This document shows, piece by piece, positions 7,964 to 15,666 of a DNA stretch of 19,231 nt. Source of the DNA: Lachnospiraceae bacterium UBA3814 (lineage in GTDB: Bacteria > Bacillota > Clostridia > Lachnospirales > Lachnospiraceae); the NCBI GenBank assembly GCA_002368575.1, contig DFEA01000078.1:1-19231 (forward strand), written 5' to 3'. Within the stretch, counting starts at the first letter, position 1. Each line of letters opens with the position of its first letter. The translations under genes and the position numbers were made by a program. Under the pieces are notes generated by a model. It searched no databases. It saw nothing but the letters and a program-made list of their open reading frames with translations, and was not told the origin of the DNA.

Positions 7964-10591
7964 ATGTCTCATGCCGGAAAAAAACTGCATCGTGAAGGAC
8001 TTGTATATACCAATGACAGCTGCATCGGCTGCAATAAATGCATCAGAGCCTGCAGCTGCATGGGTGCCTGTATATCAGCTCAGCCTGATTCAGACGGAAG
8101 ATCACGAATAGAGGTCGACGGGGACCGCTGCATAGCCTGCGGCGCCTGCTTCGATGTATGCGAGCATAATGCCCGGGTTTTTCATGATGATACGGAGCGC
8201 TTCTTTAACGACCTCAAAAACGGCGAGGCTATATCACTTTTCATCGCTCCGGCCTTCATGGCCAACTATCCCGATAAGTATGCCCGGATACTGGGCGGCT
8301 TAAAGAGGCTTGGCGCAAACCGTATCCTGAACGTATCCTTCGGTGCCGATATCACCACCTGGGGCTATATAAACTACATCAGACAATATGATTTTAAGGG
8401 AGGCATCTCCCAGCCCTGCCCGGCGGTGACGGGGTATATCGAAAGGTATATGCCCGAGCTTCTGCCGAAGCTCTTCCCCATCCAGAGCCCTTTGATGTGT
8501 GCCGCGATCTATGCCAGAAAGGAGCTTAAGCTGACGGACCGGTTTGCCTTTATAAGTCCCTGTATAGCAAAGAAGCTCGAGATCGATGACCCGAATAATA
8601 AAGGGCTGGTCCAATACAACGTCACCTTCGATCATCTCATGAGCTATGCGGAGGAACACGATATATACGGCGAGCCCTGCATGGACGAGATCGAATATGG
8701 GCTGGGCTCCGTCTATCCCATGCCCGGAGGTCTTAAGGAAAACGTGCGCTGGCTGTTAGGGGACGATGTATTCATCCGCCAGATGGAGGGTGAAAAAAGG
8801 CTTTATCATTTTCTTGAAGCCAACAAAGAGCGTATCCGTGACAGCAAAACGCCCTTCCTGTTCGTAGACGTGCTGAACTGCGAAAACGGGTGCATCTGCG
8901 GCACCGGGACCGAAACCGCTCTTTCCCGTACCGATACCGCTCTCTGCAATCTGTACAATATACAGGAAGGCGTTAAAAAGACCGGAAGGGACAGCGCGTG
9001 GTCAGCAGAGCTTTCCCCCGGGGAAAGGCTTGCCGCGCTGAACAGGCAGTTTGAGGGGCTGAAGCTTTCTGACTATATCAGGGAGTATACCGATCTGTCC
9101 TCAACCTGCTCCATTGAAATACCGGATGAGGATGAACTTGACCGGATCTTTCAGAGCATGAACAAGCTTACGAAGGAATCCCGCATGATCAACTGCTCCT
9201 GCTGCGGCTATGAATCCTGCATGGATATGGCCATCGCGATCCATAACGGCTTTAATCATAAAAAGAATTGTATACACTATCTTAAGGATCTGGTTGAGGA
9301 AAGGGCGACCATGACGGACGCAATGACCGGGCTTCCGAACGCACTGGGCTTTAATGCCCATATAAGCCGGCTTTACGCCTCGGGTACATTAAGCAGCTAT
9401 ACCGCCTGCTATATGAATCTTAAGAACGTCGCTCTTATCAACAAACGCTACGGAAAGGAGGAGACCGACCGCATCCTCATAGATTATGCCAGCAAGCTTG
9501 CGGCCTTCCCTGATCACGATGAATGCATCGCAAGGCTTGTAGGCGACAGCTTTATTGCCCTCGTACGCAAGGAAAAGCAAGAGGATTTTCTGCGCCTCCT
9601 TGATGGGATCGAGGTAATAGGAATACTGAACGGAAGGGAAATGCCCGTAAACATACAGGCTGTGGCAGGGTGCCTTGACATAGATGAGACCTATAAGGAC
9701 GGGGAGACCATTATCGGAATGTGCTCCACCGCTTTGAACGCGGCCAGGAATGTGCAAAGGGTAAGCTATCTCTTTGCGACCCCGGAAATGAGCAGGACCC
9801 TTATGCGGCAGAAGCAGATACTCTCCGCCTTCCCCGAGGCCCTTGAAAACGGTGAATTCCACGCATATTACCAGCCAAAGGTGGATACCACCGACAATAA
9901 GATAGTCGGGGCGGAGGCTCTGGTCCGCTGGATCCATAACGGTAACCTCATACCGCCTGATGAGTTTGTGCCCCTGCTTGAGGTTGACGGCAGCATCTGC
10001 AGGCTTGATATGTTTATCTTCGAGAGCGTGTGCCGTGATATCCGTAAATGGCTTGATAAAGGACTTGATCCGGTAAGGATCTCCACAAACTTCTCCAGGA
10101 AAAATCTGTCCGTACCCGGCTTTTCAAAGGCGATAGAGGAGACCATTGCCCGCTACGGCATACCAAAAAAGTACATCGAGGTTGAGGTCACGGAAACCAG
10201 CAGCGAGGAGGAAAACGGCCTTTTAAGCAAATTTATCGCCGAAATGCATGCTGCCGATATCATAATGGCCATAGATGATTTCGGGACCGGCTACTCCTCT
10301 CTGAACCTGTTAAGAGACTTCCCTGCCGACGTGCTTAAAATAGACAAGTCCTTTATCGACAACCATACCAATACGGCTAGAGACAATGTCGTGCTTGCAA
10401 ATATAGCCAAAATGGCGAAGGAGCTCGATATGAGCATTATCACCGAGGGCGTGGAACGGATGGAGCAGGTGGAATTTCTGAGGGGAATCAACGTGAACCT
10501 GGTTCAGGGCTTTCTTTTTGATAAGCCCATGCCGGAGGAAGATTTTGAAAAGCGTCTGCGGGATCGTATATATGCGGGAAAGAGCAGCTGA
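7964..10591 (+). CDS. Ferredoxin / [FeFe]-hydrogenase-like / degenerate GGDEF / EAL fusion (putative redox-responsive c-di-GMP phosphodiesterase)
   Basis: An 875-residue multidomain signalling protein. Residues 20-66 carry two ferredoxin cluster motifs (C20, C23, C26, C30; C56, C59, C62, C66). Residues about 85-330 resemble the [FeFe]-hydrogenase catalytic domain: L1 is QPCPAV (C152), L2 is SPCIAKK (C200), L3 is NCENGC (C306, C310). These four cysteines would hold the cubane of an H-cluster, but proline replaces the L1 proton-relay cysteine. C411, C414, C419 and C436 form an RnfB-type Fe-S motif. A GGDEF-like domain (about 450-600) has VGDSF (526-530) instead of GGDEF, so it is probably not a cyclase. 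The EAL domain (about 625-870) keeps EAL at 651-653, EVTE, DDFGTGYSSL, KID, EGVE and QGF, so it probably hydrolyses c-di-GMP. The start is set by AAAGGAGAGG at 7951-7960; an in-frame ATG at 7931 lacks such a site. No membrane segment is seen. Confidence 0.88.
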   Translation: MSHAGKKLHREGLVYTNDSCIGCNKCIRACSCMGACISAQPDSDGRSRIEVDGDRCIACGACFDVCEHNARVFHDDTERFFNDLKNGEAISLFIAPAFMANYPDKYARILGGLKRLGANRILNVSFGADITTWGYINYIRQYDFKGGISQPCPAVTGYIERYMPELLPKLFPIQSPLMCAAIYARKELKLTDRFAFISPCIAKKLEIDDPNNKGLVQYNVTFDHLMSYAEEHDIYGEPCMDEIEYGLGSVYPMPGGLKENVRWLLGDDVFIRQMEGEKRLYHFLEANKERIRDSKTPFLFVDVLNCENGCICGTGTETALSRTDTALCNLYNIQEGVKKTGRDSAWSAELSPGERLAALNRQFEGLKLSDYIREYTDLSSTCSIEIPDEDELDRIFQSMNKLTKESRMINCSCCGYESCMDMAIAIHNGFNHKKNCIHYLKDLVEERATMTDAMTGLPNALGFNAHISRLYASGTLSSYTACYMNLKNVALINKRYGKEETDRILIDYASKLAAFPDHDECIARLVGDSFIALVRKEKQEDFLRLLDGIEVIGILNGREMPVNIQAVAGCLDIDETYKDGETIIGMCSTALNAARNVQRVSYLFATPEMSRTLMRQKQILSAFPEALENGEFHAYYQPKVDTTDNKIVGAEALVRWIHNGNLIPPDEFVPLLEVDGSICRLDMFIFESVCRDIRKWLDKGLDPVRISTNFSRKNLSVPGFSKAIEETIARYGIPKKYIEVEVTETSSEEENGLLSKFIAEMHAADIIMAIDDFGTGYSSLNLLRDFPADVLKIDKSFIDNHTNTARDNVVLANIAKMAKELDMSIITEGVERMEQVEFLRGINVNLVQGFLFDKPMPEEDFEKRLRDRIYAGKSS

Positions 10592-10614
10592 CCGCCCCTT
10601 CCCGCTCTGAAGTC

Positions 10615-11805
10615 CTATTCCTCAAGCAATGCCTTAACCAGTGCGGGGATCTCCTTAAAGTCCTCTTCCCCGGGATTCCACAGGGAGCGCACCTCCTCTT
10701 CTATTACGTTAAAGCCGGCATCCTTAAGCCTTTCCTTAAGTATCCTGACGGATTCTCCGCTCCAGCCGTAGCAGCCGAAGGCCGCCGCCCTTTTGTTCCT
10801 GAATTTGAGCTGCTTTAAGAACTCGAGCCACCCGGCAATGCCTGACAGGATGCTGTTGCTTACGGTGGGTGAGCCGACCGCGACAGCCCTGGACCTGAAC
10901 ACCTCTGTCATGATCTCGTTCTTATCTGCCTTTGCTGCATTAAAGACCTTTACCACGGTATCCGGGCTCTGGTTTTTTATCTCCTCAGCTATCCTGTGGG
11001 CAAGCTTTGCAGTACCCTCCCACATGGTATCATAAACGACGGTCACCTGATCCTCCTTATAGGCATCGGCCCACTCCGCGTATTTCCTGACTATCTGCAT
11101 AGGGTCCTCTCTCCAGATCGCTCCGTGAGACGGCGCTATGATATCAAAGGTCAGGCCAAGCGCCTCGATCTCCTCAAGCTTCTTCTTCAGCACCATTGCA
11201 AAGGGATTCAGGATATTGGTGAAGTACTTGATGGCCTCCTTATAGAGAAGGCACTGATCCGCTTTGTCATTGAAAAGCTCGTCCGTCGCGTAGTGCTGGC
11301 CGAACGCATCATTTGAAAAGAGGATGTTGTCTCCTGTCATGTAGGTCGCCATGGAATCGGGCCAGTGCAGCATCCGCATTTCAAGGAATATAAGCTTTTT
11401 CCCGTTCCCTATTTCAATACTGTCCCCGCTCTTTACCGTCTTAAAGTTCCAGCCTCTTTTGCCGTACTGTCCCTCAAGGCTCTTAACGGCATTTTCCGTA
11501 CAGTAGATCGGAGTATCCGGGATCTCCTCCATCAATGCGGTAAGAGAGCCCGAATGATCGCATTCCCCGTGATTTGCAACGATGAGATCTATCTTCTTAA
11601 GATCGATCTCCTGCTTCAGATTCTCCACAAAGTCAAAGCGGTGAGGCGTCCATACGGTATCTATCAGCACCGTCTTTTCCTCCTCTATCAGGTAGGCATT
11701 CTGGCTTGAACCGTTAAGGATCGAATAATCATCCCCGTGGAAGGTCTCAAGCTCCCAGTCCATATAACCTACCCAGCTTACGTTTCCCTTAACCTGTCTT
11801 CTCAT
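10615..11805 (-). CDS. FprA-type flavodiiron protein (O2/NO reductase)
   Basis: A 396-residue A-type flavoprotein. The N-terminal metallo-beta-lactamase-like domain carries all six expected diiron ligands: H79, E81, D83 (in HGECDH), H147 (LHWPD), D166 (SNDAFG) and H227 (PSHG). The C-terminal flavodoxin domain begins at about residue 255 with VTVVYDTMWEGTAKLA, the FMN phosphate loop. Such proteins reduce oxygen to water, or NO to nitrous oxide, and protect anaerobes. No C-terminal rubredoxin or flavin reductase extension is present, so an external electron donor is needed. The ribosome binding site GGAGG lies just upstream of the ATG. It follows the cyclophilin gene by 32 bases on the same strand, so the two are probably co-transcribed. 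The gene converges on the hydrogenase-like/EAL gene. Confidence 0.93.
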   Translation of the reverse strand: MRRQVKGNVSWVGYMDWELETFHGDDYSILNGSSQNAYLIEEEKTVLIDTVWTPHRFDFVENLKQEIDLKKIDLIVANHGECDHSGSLTALMEEIPDTPIYCTENAVKSLEGQYGKRGWNFKTVKSGDSIEIGNGKKLIFLEMRMLHWPDSMATYMTGDNILFSNDAFGQHYATDELFNDKADQCLLYKEAIKYFTNILNPFAMVLKKKLEEIEALGLTFDIIAPSHGAIWREDPMQIVRKYAEWADAYKEDQVTVVYDTMWEGTAKLAHRIAEEIKNQSPDTVVKVFNAAKADKNEIMTEVFRSRAVAVGSPTVSNSILSGIAGWLEFLKQLKFRNKRAAAFGCYGWSGESVRILKERLKDAGFNVIEEEVRSLWNPGEEDFKEIPALVKALLEE

Positions 11806-11837
11806 AAAAACCTCCGATGTTTTTTATACAGTTCCAC

Positions 11838-12359
11838 TCACAGCTTTTCGGGCTCAGGGTAGCTTACCCCGAAGGTCTCTACCGTTACGGACTTCATGAC
11901 CTGGGGCTTTAACGGCCTGTCCGAACGATCCGTCTCGGTCTCCGCTATCCTGTCCACGTTCTCGATCCCCTCCGTGACCCTGCCGAAGGCCGCATACTCG
12001 CCGTCAAGATGAGGCGATTTCCTATGCATTATAAAAAACTGGCTTCCCGCCGAATCCGGCATCATGGAACGGGCCATGGAAAGAACGCCCTTATCATGCT
12101 TAAGCTCATTTTTAAAGCCGTTATGCGAAAATTCACCCTTTATCGAATAACCCGGGCCGCCCATTCCGGTCCCCTCCGGATCTCCGCCCTGGATCATAAA
12201 GCCGCTTATCACCCTGTGAAAAATAAGGCCGTCATAAAAGCCCTTATTTATCAGGCTGATGAAATTATTTACGGACTGGGGCGCGATCTCAGGATAAAGC
12301 TCCGCCTTTATCACATCCCCGTTTTCCATGGTTATAGTCACTACAGGATTCTGTGCCAT
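11838..12359 (-). CDS. Cytosolic cyclophilin-type peptidyl-prolyl isomerase
   Basis: Catalyses cis-trans isomerisation of proline peptide bonds, acting as a folding helper. The 173-residue product has no signal peptide and consists of one cyclophilin domain. Active-site segments are visible: FHRVISGFMIQGGDPEGTG, with the catalytic arginine in FHR; GVLSMAR; and SAGSQFFI. AAAGGAGGAG upstream supports the ATG at 12359. It is the first gene of a probable two-gene minus-strand unit with the flavodiiron protein. A second, lipoprotein cyclophilin lies about 830 bases further along, on the other side of the Rrf2 regulator; the two share the core motifs but differ in location in the cell. Confidence 0.95.
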   Translation of the reverse strand: MAQNPVVTITMENGDVIKAELYPEIAPQSVNNFISLINKGFYDGLIFHRVISGFMIQGGDPEGTGMGGPGYSIKGEFSHNGFKNELKHDKGVLSMARSMMPDSAGSQFFIMHRKSPHLDGEYAAFGRVTEGIENVDRIAETETDRSDRPLKPQVMKSVTVETFGVSYPEPEKL

Positions 12360-12389
12360 TATAAACTCCTCCTTTACAAAAAGCTCTTA

Positions 12390-12395
12390 TTTATA
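12390..12395 (-). promoter_or_regulatory. Possible -10 element for the cyclophilin-flavodiiron unit
   Basis: Read on the minus strand, 12395-12390 is TATAAA within CTGTATAAATAAG, about 30 bases upstream of the cyclophilin ATG, leaving a short leader with a strong ribosome binding site. No good -35 hexamer is found at 16-18 bases, so this is tentative. Confidence 0.35.
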
Positions 12396-12443
12396 CAGAA
12401 AACAAAGAAATAATCATTCCGGGTCCTTATTTCTCACAGCTAT

Positions 12444-12480
12444 AGGAAACGACAAAGTTCTTTTTACTTTGGCGTTTCCT
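12444..12480. repeat. Hairpin 1 of the divergent intergenic region
   Basis: AGGAAACG (12444-12451) pairs with CGTTTCCT (12473-12480), and CAAAGT (12453-12458) with ACTTTG (12466-12471), across one A-G mismatch; the loop is TCTTTTT. It lies upstream of both divergent genes, so it does not look like a terminator for either. Its left arm shares the string ACGACAAA with hairpin 2. Confidence 0.75.
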
Positions 12481-12481
12481 G

Positions 12482-12546
12482 CGCCGGAGGCTTTATAGTG
12501 AACGACAAATTATTTTTGTCGTTCACTATATTGTAAGACTCCGGCG
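12482..12546. repeat. Hairpin 2: long two-part inverted repeat
   Basis: The inner stem is a perfect 16-bp inverted repeat, TATAGTGAACGACAAA (12494-12509) with its complement at 12515-12530, around a five-base loop. An outer 8-bp stem, CGCCGGAG (12482-12489) with CTCCGGCG (12539-12546), encloses it. The remainder of 12360-12688 is A+T-rich and holds no coding region, only the candidate promoters and these hairpins. The structure could be a small RNA, a mobile palindromic element or a regulatory cruciform. Confidence 0.8.
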
Positions 12547-12611
12547 GGGATATGTCAAAATATTAAAACAGCCATTGATGACATTGCACCGCGGAGCCTT
12601 ATGTTCAAAAG

Positions 12612-12646
12612 TGCTCAATTGTGCTATACTTAAGCAGCTGTGAGCA
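12612..12646 (+). promoter_or_regulatory. Candidate promoter and operator-like repeat for the Rrf2 gene
   Basis: TGCTATACT (12622-12630) is a good extended -10 element, about 60 bases upstream of the chosen start; the -35 region (TGTTCA at 12602-12607, 17-base spacer) is poor. A 6-bp inverted repeat, TGCTCA (12612-12617) and TGAGCA (12641-12646), flanks the -10 element and could be an operator for self-regulation, which many Rrf2 regulators show. The operator role is inference. Confidence 0.42.
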
Positions 12647-12688
12647 TTAAAGGAAGCTGTTTTGTACACTTCCTTCAAAGGAGTCATG

Positions 12689-13126
12689 ATGAAGATCTCT
12701 ACCAAAGGAAAATACGCCCTGAGAATGATGCTTGACCTGGCAGAGCATCAGGAGAACGGTTTTGTATCCCTTAAGGATATCGCCGTCCGTCAGGATATAT
12801 CCAAAAAATATCTGGAACAGATCATCCCGATACTTAACCGCTCCGATATCCTGAACTCAAGCCGCGGCTTCCAGGGCGGCTACAGACTGGCACGAAAGCC
12901 CTCTGAATATACAGTCGGAGAGATCCTCCGGCTTACCGAGGGGAATCTTGCGCCCGTGACCTGTCTTGAAAAAAAAGTCAATGACTGCCCGCGGAAGGAG
13001 CAGTGCGCCACCCTGGGACTCTGGGAGGGGCTTTACAGGGTAATAAGCGATTACCTTGACGGCATCACCCTTCAGGATCTCATAGAAAGGCAGCGCACTC
13101 TCTCATCAGATAACTATGTTATTTAA
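12689..13126 (+). CDS. Rrf2-family transcriptional regulator with IscR-like cysteines
   Basis: A 145-residue winged-helix regulator. The start MKISTKGKYALRMMLDLAEH is typical of the family; the recognition region is YLEQIIPILNRSDIL with SSRGFQGGY as the wing. C92, C100 and C106 lie where IscR and related proteins bind a [2Fe-2S] cluster, although the first spacing is C-x7-C here against C-x5-C in IscR. It may therefore sense Fe-S status, oxygen or NO. The ATG at 12689 is preferred because AAAGGAG (12677-12683) is five bases upstream; an in-frame TTG at 12662 would add nine residues but lacks a ribosome binding site. It is divergent from the cyclophilin-flavodiiron unit, which is a plausible target. 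Confidence 0.92.
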   Translation: MKISTKGKYALRMMLDLAEHQENGFVSLKDIAVRQDISKKYLEQIIPILNRSDILNSSRGFQGGYRLARKPSEYTVGEILRLTEGNLAPVTCLEKKVNDCPRKEQCATLGLWEGLYRVISDYLDGITLQDLIERQRTLSSDNYVI

Positions 13127-13185
13127 TATCCCCGAAAATCCACCCGGTATTCGTCCGGCAACCCGAACGGCCCGGTGCAGAAGTC

Positions 13186-13929
13186 TCACTCATACGTGAT
13201 CCGGATGCTTTCGATCACAGGCTGCTCCTCCGCCGGAATAGTACCGTTTCCGTCTACAGGCTTTGCGTCTCTGCATATGCTGTCTACTATATCGATCCCC
13301 TCCGTAACATGACCAAAGCCGGCATACTGCCCGTCAAGGAAGGTACTGTCGGATTGGACGATAAAGAACTGGGAGCTGGCGCTGTCCGGTTCCTGACTCC
13401 TTGCCATTGATATGGTCCCCTTTGTATGGGAGATATTATTCTCTACACCATTTAACAGGAATTCACCCTTTATCGTACTGTCAGCGCCGCCGGTACCGTT
13501 TCCCTCGGGATCTCCGCCCTGCATCATGAAGCCGTCCATTATCCGGTGAAAGGTCAGTCCGTCATAAAAGCCGCTCTCCGCAAGCCCTATAAAGTTCTCC
13601 ACCGTTATCGGCGCTTCCTCGGGCTCAAGCACGACCTTTACGGTGCCGTAATCCCTGATGCTTATCTCCGCATAGGGAACCCCGGGATAATCCTTTCCGG
13701 AGGGCTCCTCTGAGACATCGCTCTTTTCCCCGCCTGCATCCTCATTATTGCCTGACAGGCCCTCCTCCGCCTTTTCCCCGGTATCCTCGGGGCTTTCGGA
13801 GCCTGCTTCGGCCTGTTCATTTATGACGGTGCCCTCAGCTGTGCTGTTTCCCGCACAGCCCGCAAAAAGAACGGATACCGCCAGAATTGCTATAGCATAT
13901 GTTATTGAATCCTTGAATTTTTTTCTCAT
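13186..13929 (-). CDS. Cyclophilin-domain peptidyl-prolyl isomerase lipoprotein
   Basis: A 247-residue predicted lipoprotein that would work outside the membrane as a folding helper. The N-terminus has a positive start, a hydrophobic stretch (about 9-22) and the lipobox LFAGC with C25 as the lipidated cysteine. A charged Glu/Gly/Ser-rich linker (about 28-78) tethers the cyclophilin domain (about 80-247), which shows FHRIMDGFMMQGGDPEGNG with the catalytic arginine, GTISMARS and SASSQFFI. The start is supported by GGGAGGAAG just upstream. It is 18 bases downstream of the membrane-protein gene and last in the minus-strand series. No clear terminator is visible in the 59-base gap that separates it from the Rrf2 stop. 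Confidence 0.95.
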   Translation of the reverse strand: MRKKFKDSITYAIAILAVSVLFAGCAGNSTAEGTVINEQAEAGSESPEDTGEKAEEGLSGNNEDAGGEKSDVSEEPSGKDYPGVPYAEISIRDYGTVKVVLEPEEAPITVENFIGLAESGFYDGLTFHRIMDGFMMQGGDPEGNGTGGADSTIKGEFLLNGVENNISHTKGTISMARSQEPDSASSQFFIVQSDSTFLDGQYAGFGHVTEGIDIVDSICRDAKPVDGNGTIPAEEQPVIESIRITYE

Positions 13930-13947
13930 AATACTTCCTCCCTGTGC

Positions 13948-15666
13948 TTATTTTTCAGTTCCTATGATATGTCCGGCAAATTCCCTTGTTTTAAGTCCTT
14001 TTGTCAGCTCCTCCCCCGCATCGTCCTCTTTGAAGATATAGATTATGTCACTGCGTACCCTTCCGCTCTTAAGCGCAGCCCTCCACTGGGAAATGCTCAG
14101 ATCCGTTATATCGTTTATATCCCTCGCATAATAATAGTTGTTCTGCCACATACCGTTCAGATAGGCATAATAAGCGGTATCCATCAGGATATCATTATCA
14201 TTGTACAGGAATACAAAGCCGCTGTAACGGCCGCCCGGCTCTCCCACAGGCTTTTCCTTTAGCCATATGTTTTCATAGCTCTGCCTTTCCGCAAAGTAAT
14301 CATGCTTTCCCTTAAGCATCCCTGAGATATCATAAAGCTGAAGGGCAAGCGCGAAGCTGAGTATCACATACAGAAGCGTCCGTTTACCGTCAGGGCCCGC
14401 AAGAAAGCCGCAAAGCCTTACGCTCCCGACTATTCCCGCAAGCATCAGAAGATAGACGGCTGTCCATATAAATCTTCCGTTTGAGCGGAATATCCCGAGA
14501 AAGCTCCTTACAAAGCCGGGATACCAGACGCCGAAAAGCTTTACTCCGTTAAAGGAGACGATTGGGAACATCGCAAGAGCACAGAAGCACGCAAAGAGCA
14601 CCGCGGCTATCGGAAGCCTTACATGCTCCCTTATGATACCCTTAAGCTCAAGCTTATCCCTGCCTGACCCGACACTAACCGCGGTGCAGATCACCAGACA
14701 GACCAGCACAAAGATAAGCAGGAAGATCATCCCTCCGCCAAGGTATCCGAAGCCCTCATACTGAAAATCATAATAAAGAGGCAGCTCACCGTAAAGCCTT
14801 CCGTCCGAAAGAGGGTTGATAAAGGTGTTCAGATTGCTGGAAAAGGTACCCAGTCCTTCCCCTACCGCGCTTGTACCCCCGTAGAAGGCGCCATAGAGAA
14901 ACAATGAGATTATCGCGGCAAGACAGAACCCGATAAGCTCAAGGCCTCCGTTTAACGCCCCCCTCTTAAGCCTGTCCTTCCCCTTTAAGGGCCCGGTAAG
15001 CATCTCATCCGCCACAGCCGCAAGCATAATGAGCCCCGTCATCGGCAGGAAATATGAATGAATGCCGACACACAGGAACCCGGTGAGGCTCCAGTAAATT
15101 ATCCTGCGGCGGAGTGTAAGCTCCTCCTGATACAGCCACAGCACCAGTGCAAGGATCAGTATCCAGTGAGCCGCAAGTGCCGTATGATAGTACATTCTCT
15201 GTATAATGGGATAGCTGAGGATAAAAAACAGAGAGCAGGGCAGAATGACGGTAAGGCTGTCTGTAAATCTTGCAAGCAGCAGGCACGAAAACCCGCCCAT
15301 GAGCATGAAGGAGATAAGTCCCGCGATACCGAAATACTGAAACCTGAGCGGGAGAAAAAAAGCAAAAAGCTTAAAAAAAACAGCCAGGATCGGTATCGAA
15401 TCCGTATAGACCACCGACATGCTCTGCGGAAATGACAGGGTTTCGATAAGCCCGGGCGGAAACTGCCATCTGCTCTGCCTGAAGTGGCAGAAGCCTATAT
15501 AATGCTGTCTCAGATCCATATCCCCGAGCAGAAGCCAGTCGTCATAGGTCGGATCAAGGATCCTTGCACCGTATACGAGCAGAAAGCATACCGCCCCCAG
15601 GACTGAGCCCGCAAAAAAAAGCCGCCTCGCAGACCGCGAAGAATTATCTGACGATAATGACCTCAT
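13948..15666 (-). CDS. Polytopic membrane protein, GT-C/DUF6311-like
   Basis: A 572-residue protein with about ten hydrophobic segments, the first at about residues 16-37, and a soluble C-terminal part (about 480-572). After the first membrane segment comes GDMDLRQHYIGFCHFRQS, then a P-rich stretch and VYTDSIPILAVFFKLF. This layout and these motifs recall DUF6311 and other GT-C glycosyltransferase-like proteins, in which acidic residues of the first outer loop take part in catalysis. A sugar-transfer or cell-envelope role is therefore plausible, but the substrate is unknown. The chosen ATG overlaps the thiI end by 23 bases and has a weak ribosome binding site (AAAGG about 12 bases upstream). 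No better start was found before the first membrane segment. Confidence 0.8.
   Translation of the reverse strand: MRSLSSDNSSRSARRLFFAGSVLGAVCFLLVYGARILDPTYDDWLLLGDMDLRQHYIGFCHFRQSRWQFPPGLIETLSFPQSMSVVYTDSIPILAVFFKLFAFFLPLRFQYFGIAGLISFMLMGGFSCLLLARFTDSLTVILPCSLFFILSYPIIQRMYYHTALAAHWILILALVLWLYQEELTLRRRIIYWSLTGFLCVGIHSYFLPMTGLIMLAAVADEMLTGPLKGKDRLKRGALNGGLELIGFCLAAIISLFLYGAFYGGTSAVGEGLGTFSSNLNTFINPLSDGRLYGELPLYYDFQYEGFGYLGGGMIFLLIFVLVCLVICTAVSVGSGRDKLELKGIIREHVRLPIAAVLFACFCALAMFPIVSFNGVKLFGVWYPGFVRSFLGIFRSNGRFIWTAVYLLMLAGIVGSVRLCGFLAGPDGKRTLLYVILSFALALQLYDISGMLKGKHDYFAERQSYENIWLKEKPVGEPGGRYSGFVFLYNDNDILMDTAYYAYLNGMWQNNYYYARDINDITDLSISQWRAALKSGRVRSDIIYIFKEDDAGEELTKGLKTREFAGHIIGTEK

Noticed and set aside
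10574..10605. Inverted repeat GCGGGAA/TTCCCGC as a terminator between the converging genes
   Set aside because: The loop is 18 bases, the left arm lies inside the coding region, and there is no T tract on either strand.
13127..13185. Bidirectional terminator between the Rrf2 gene and the lipoprotein gene
   Set aside because: Only short 4-bp pairings were found and no T tract.
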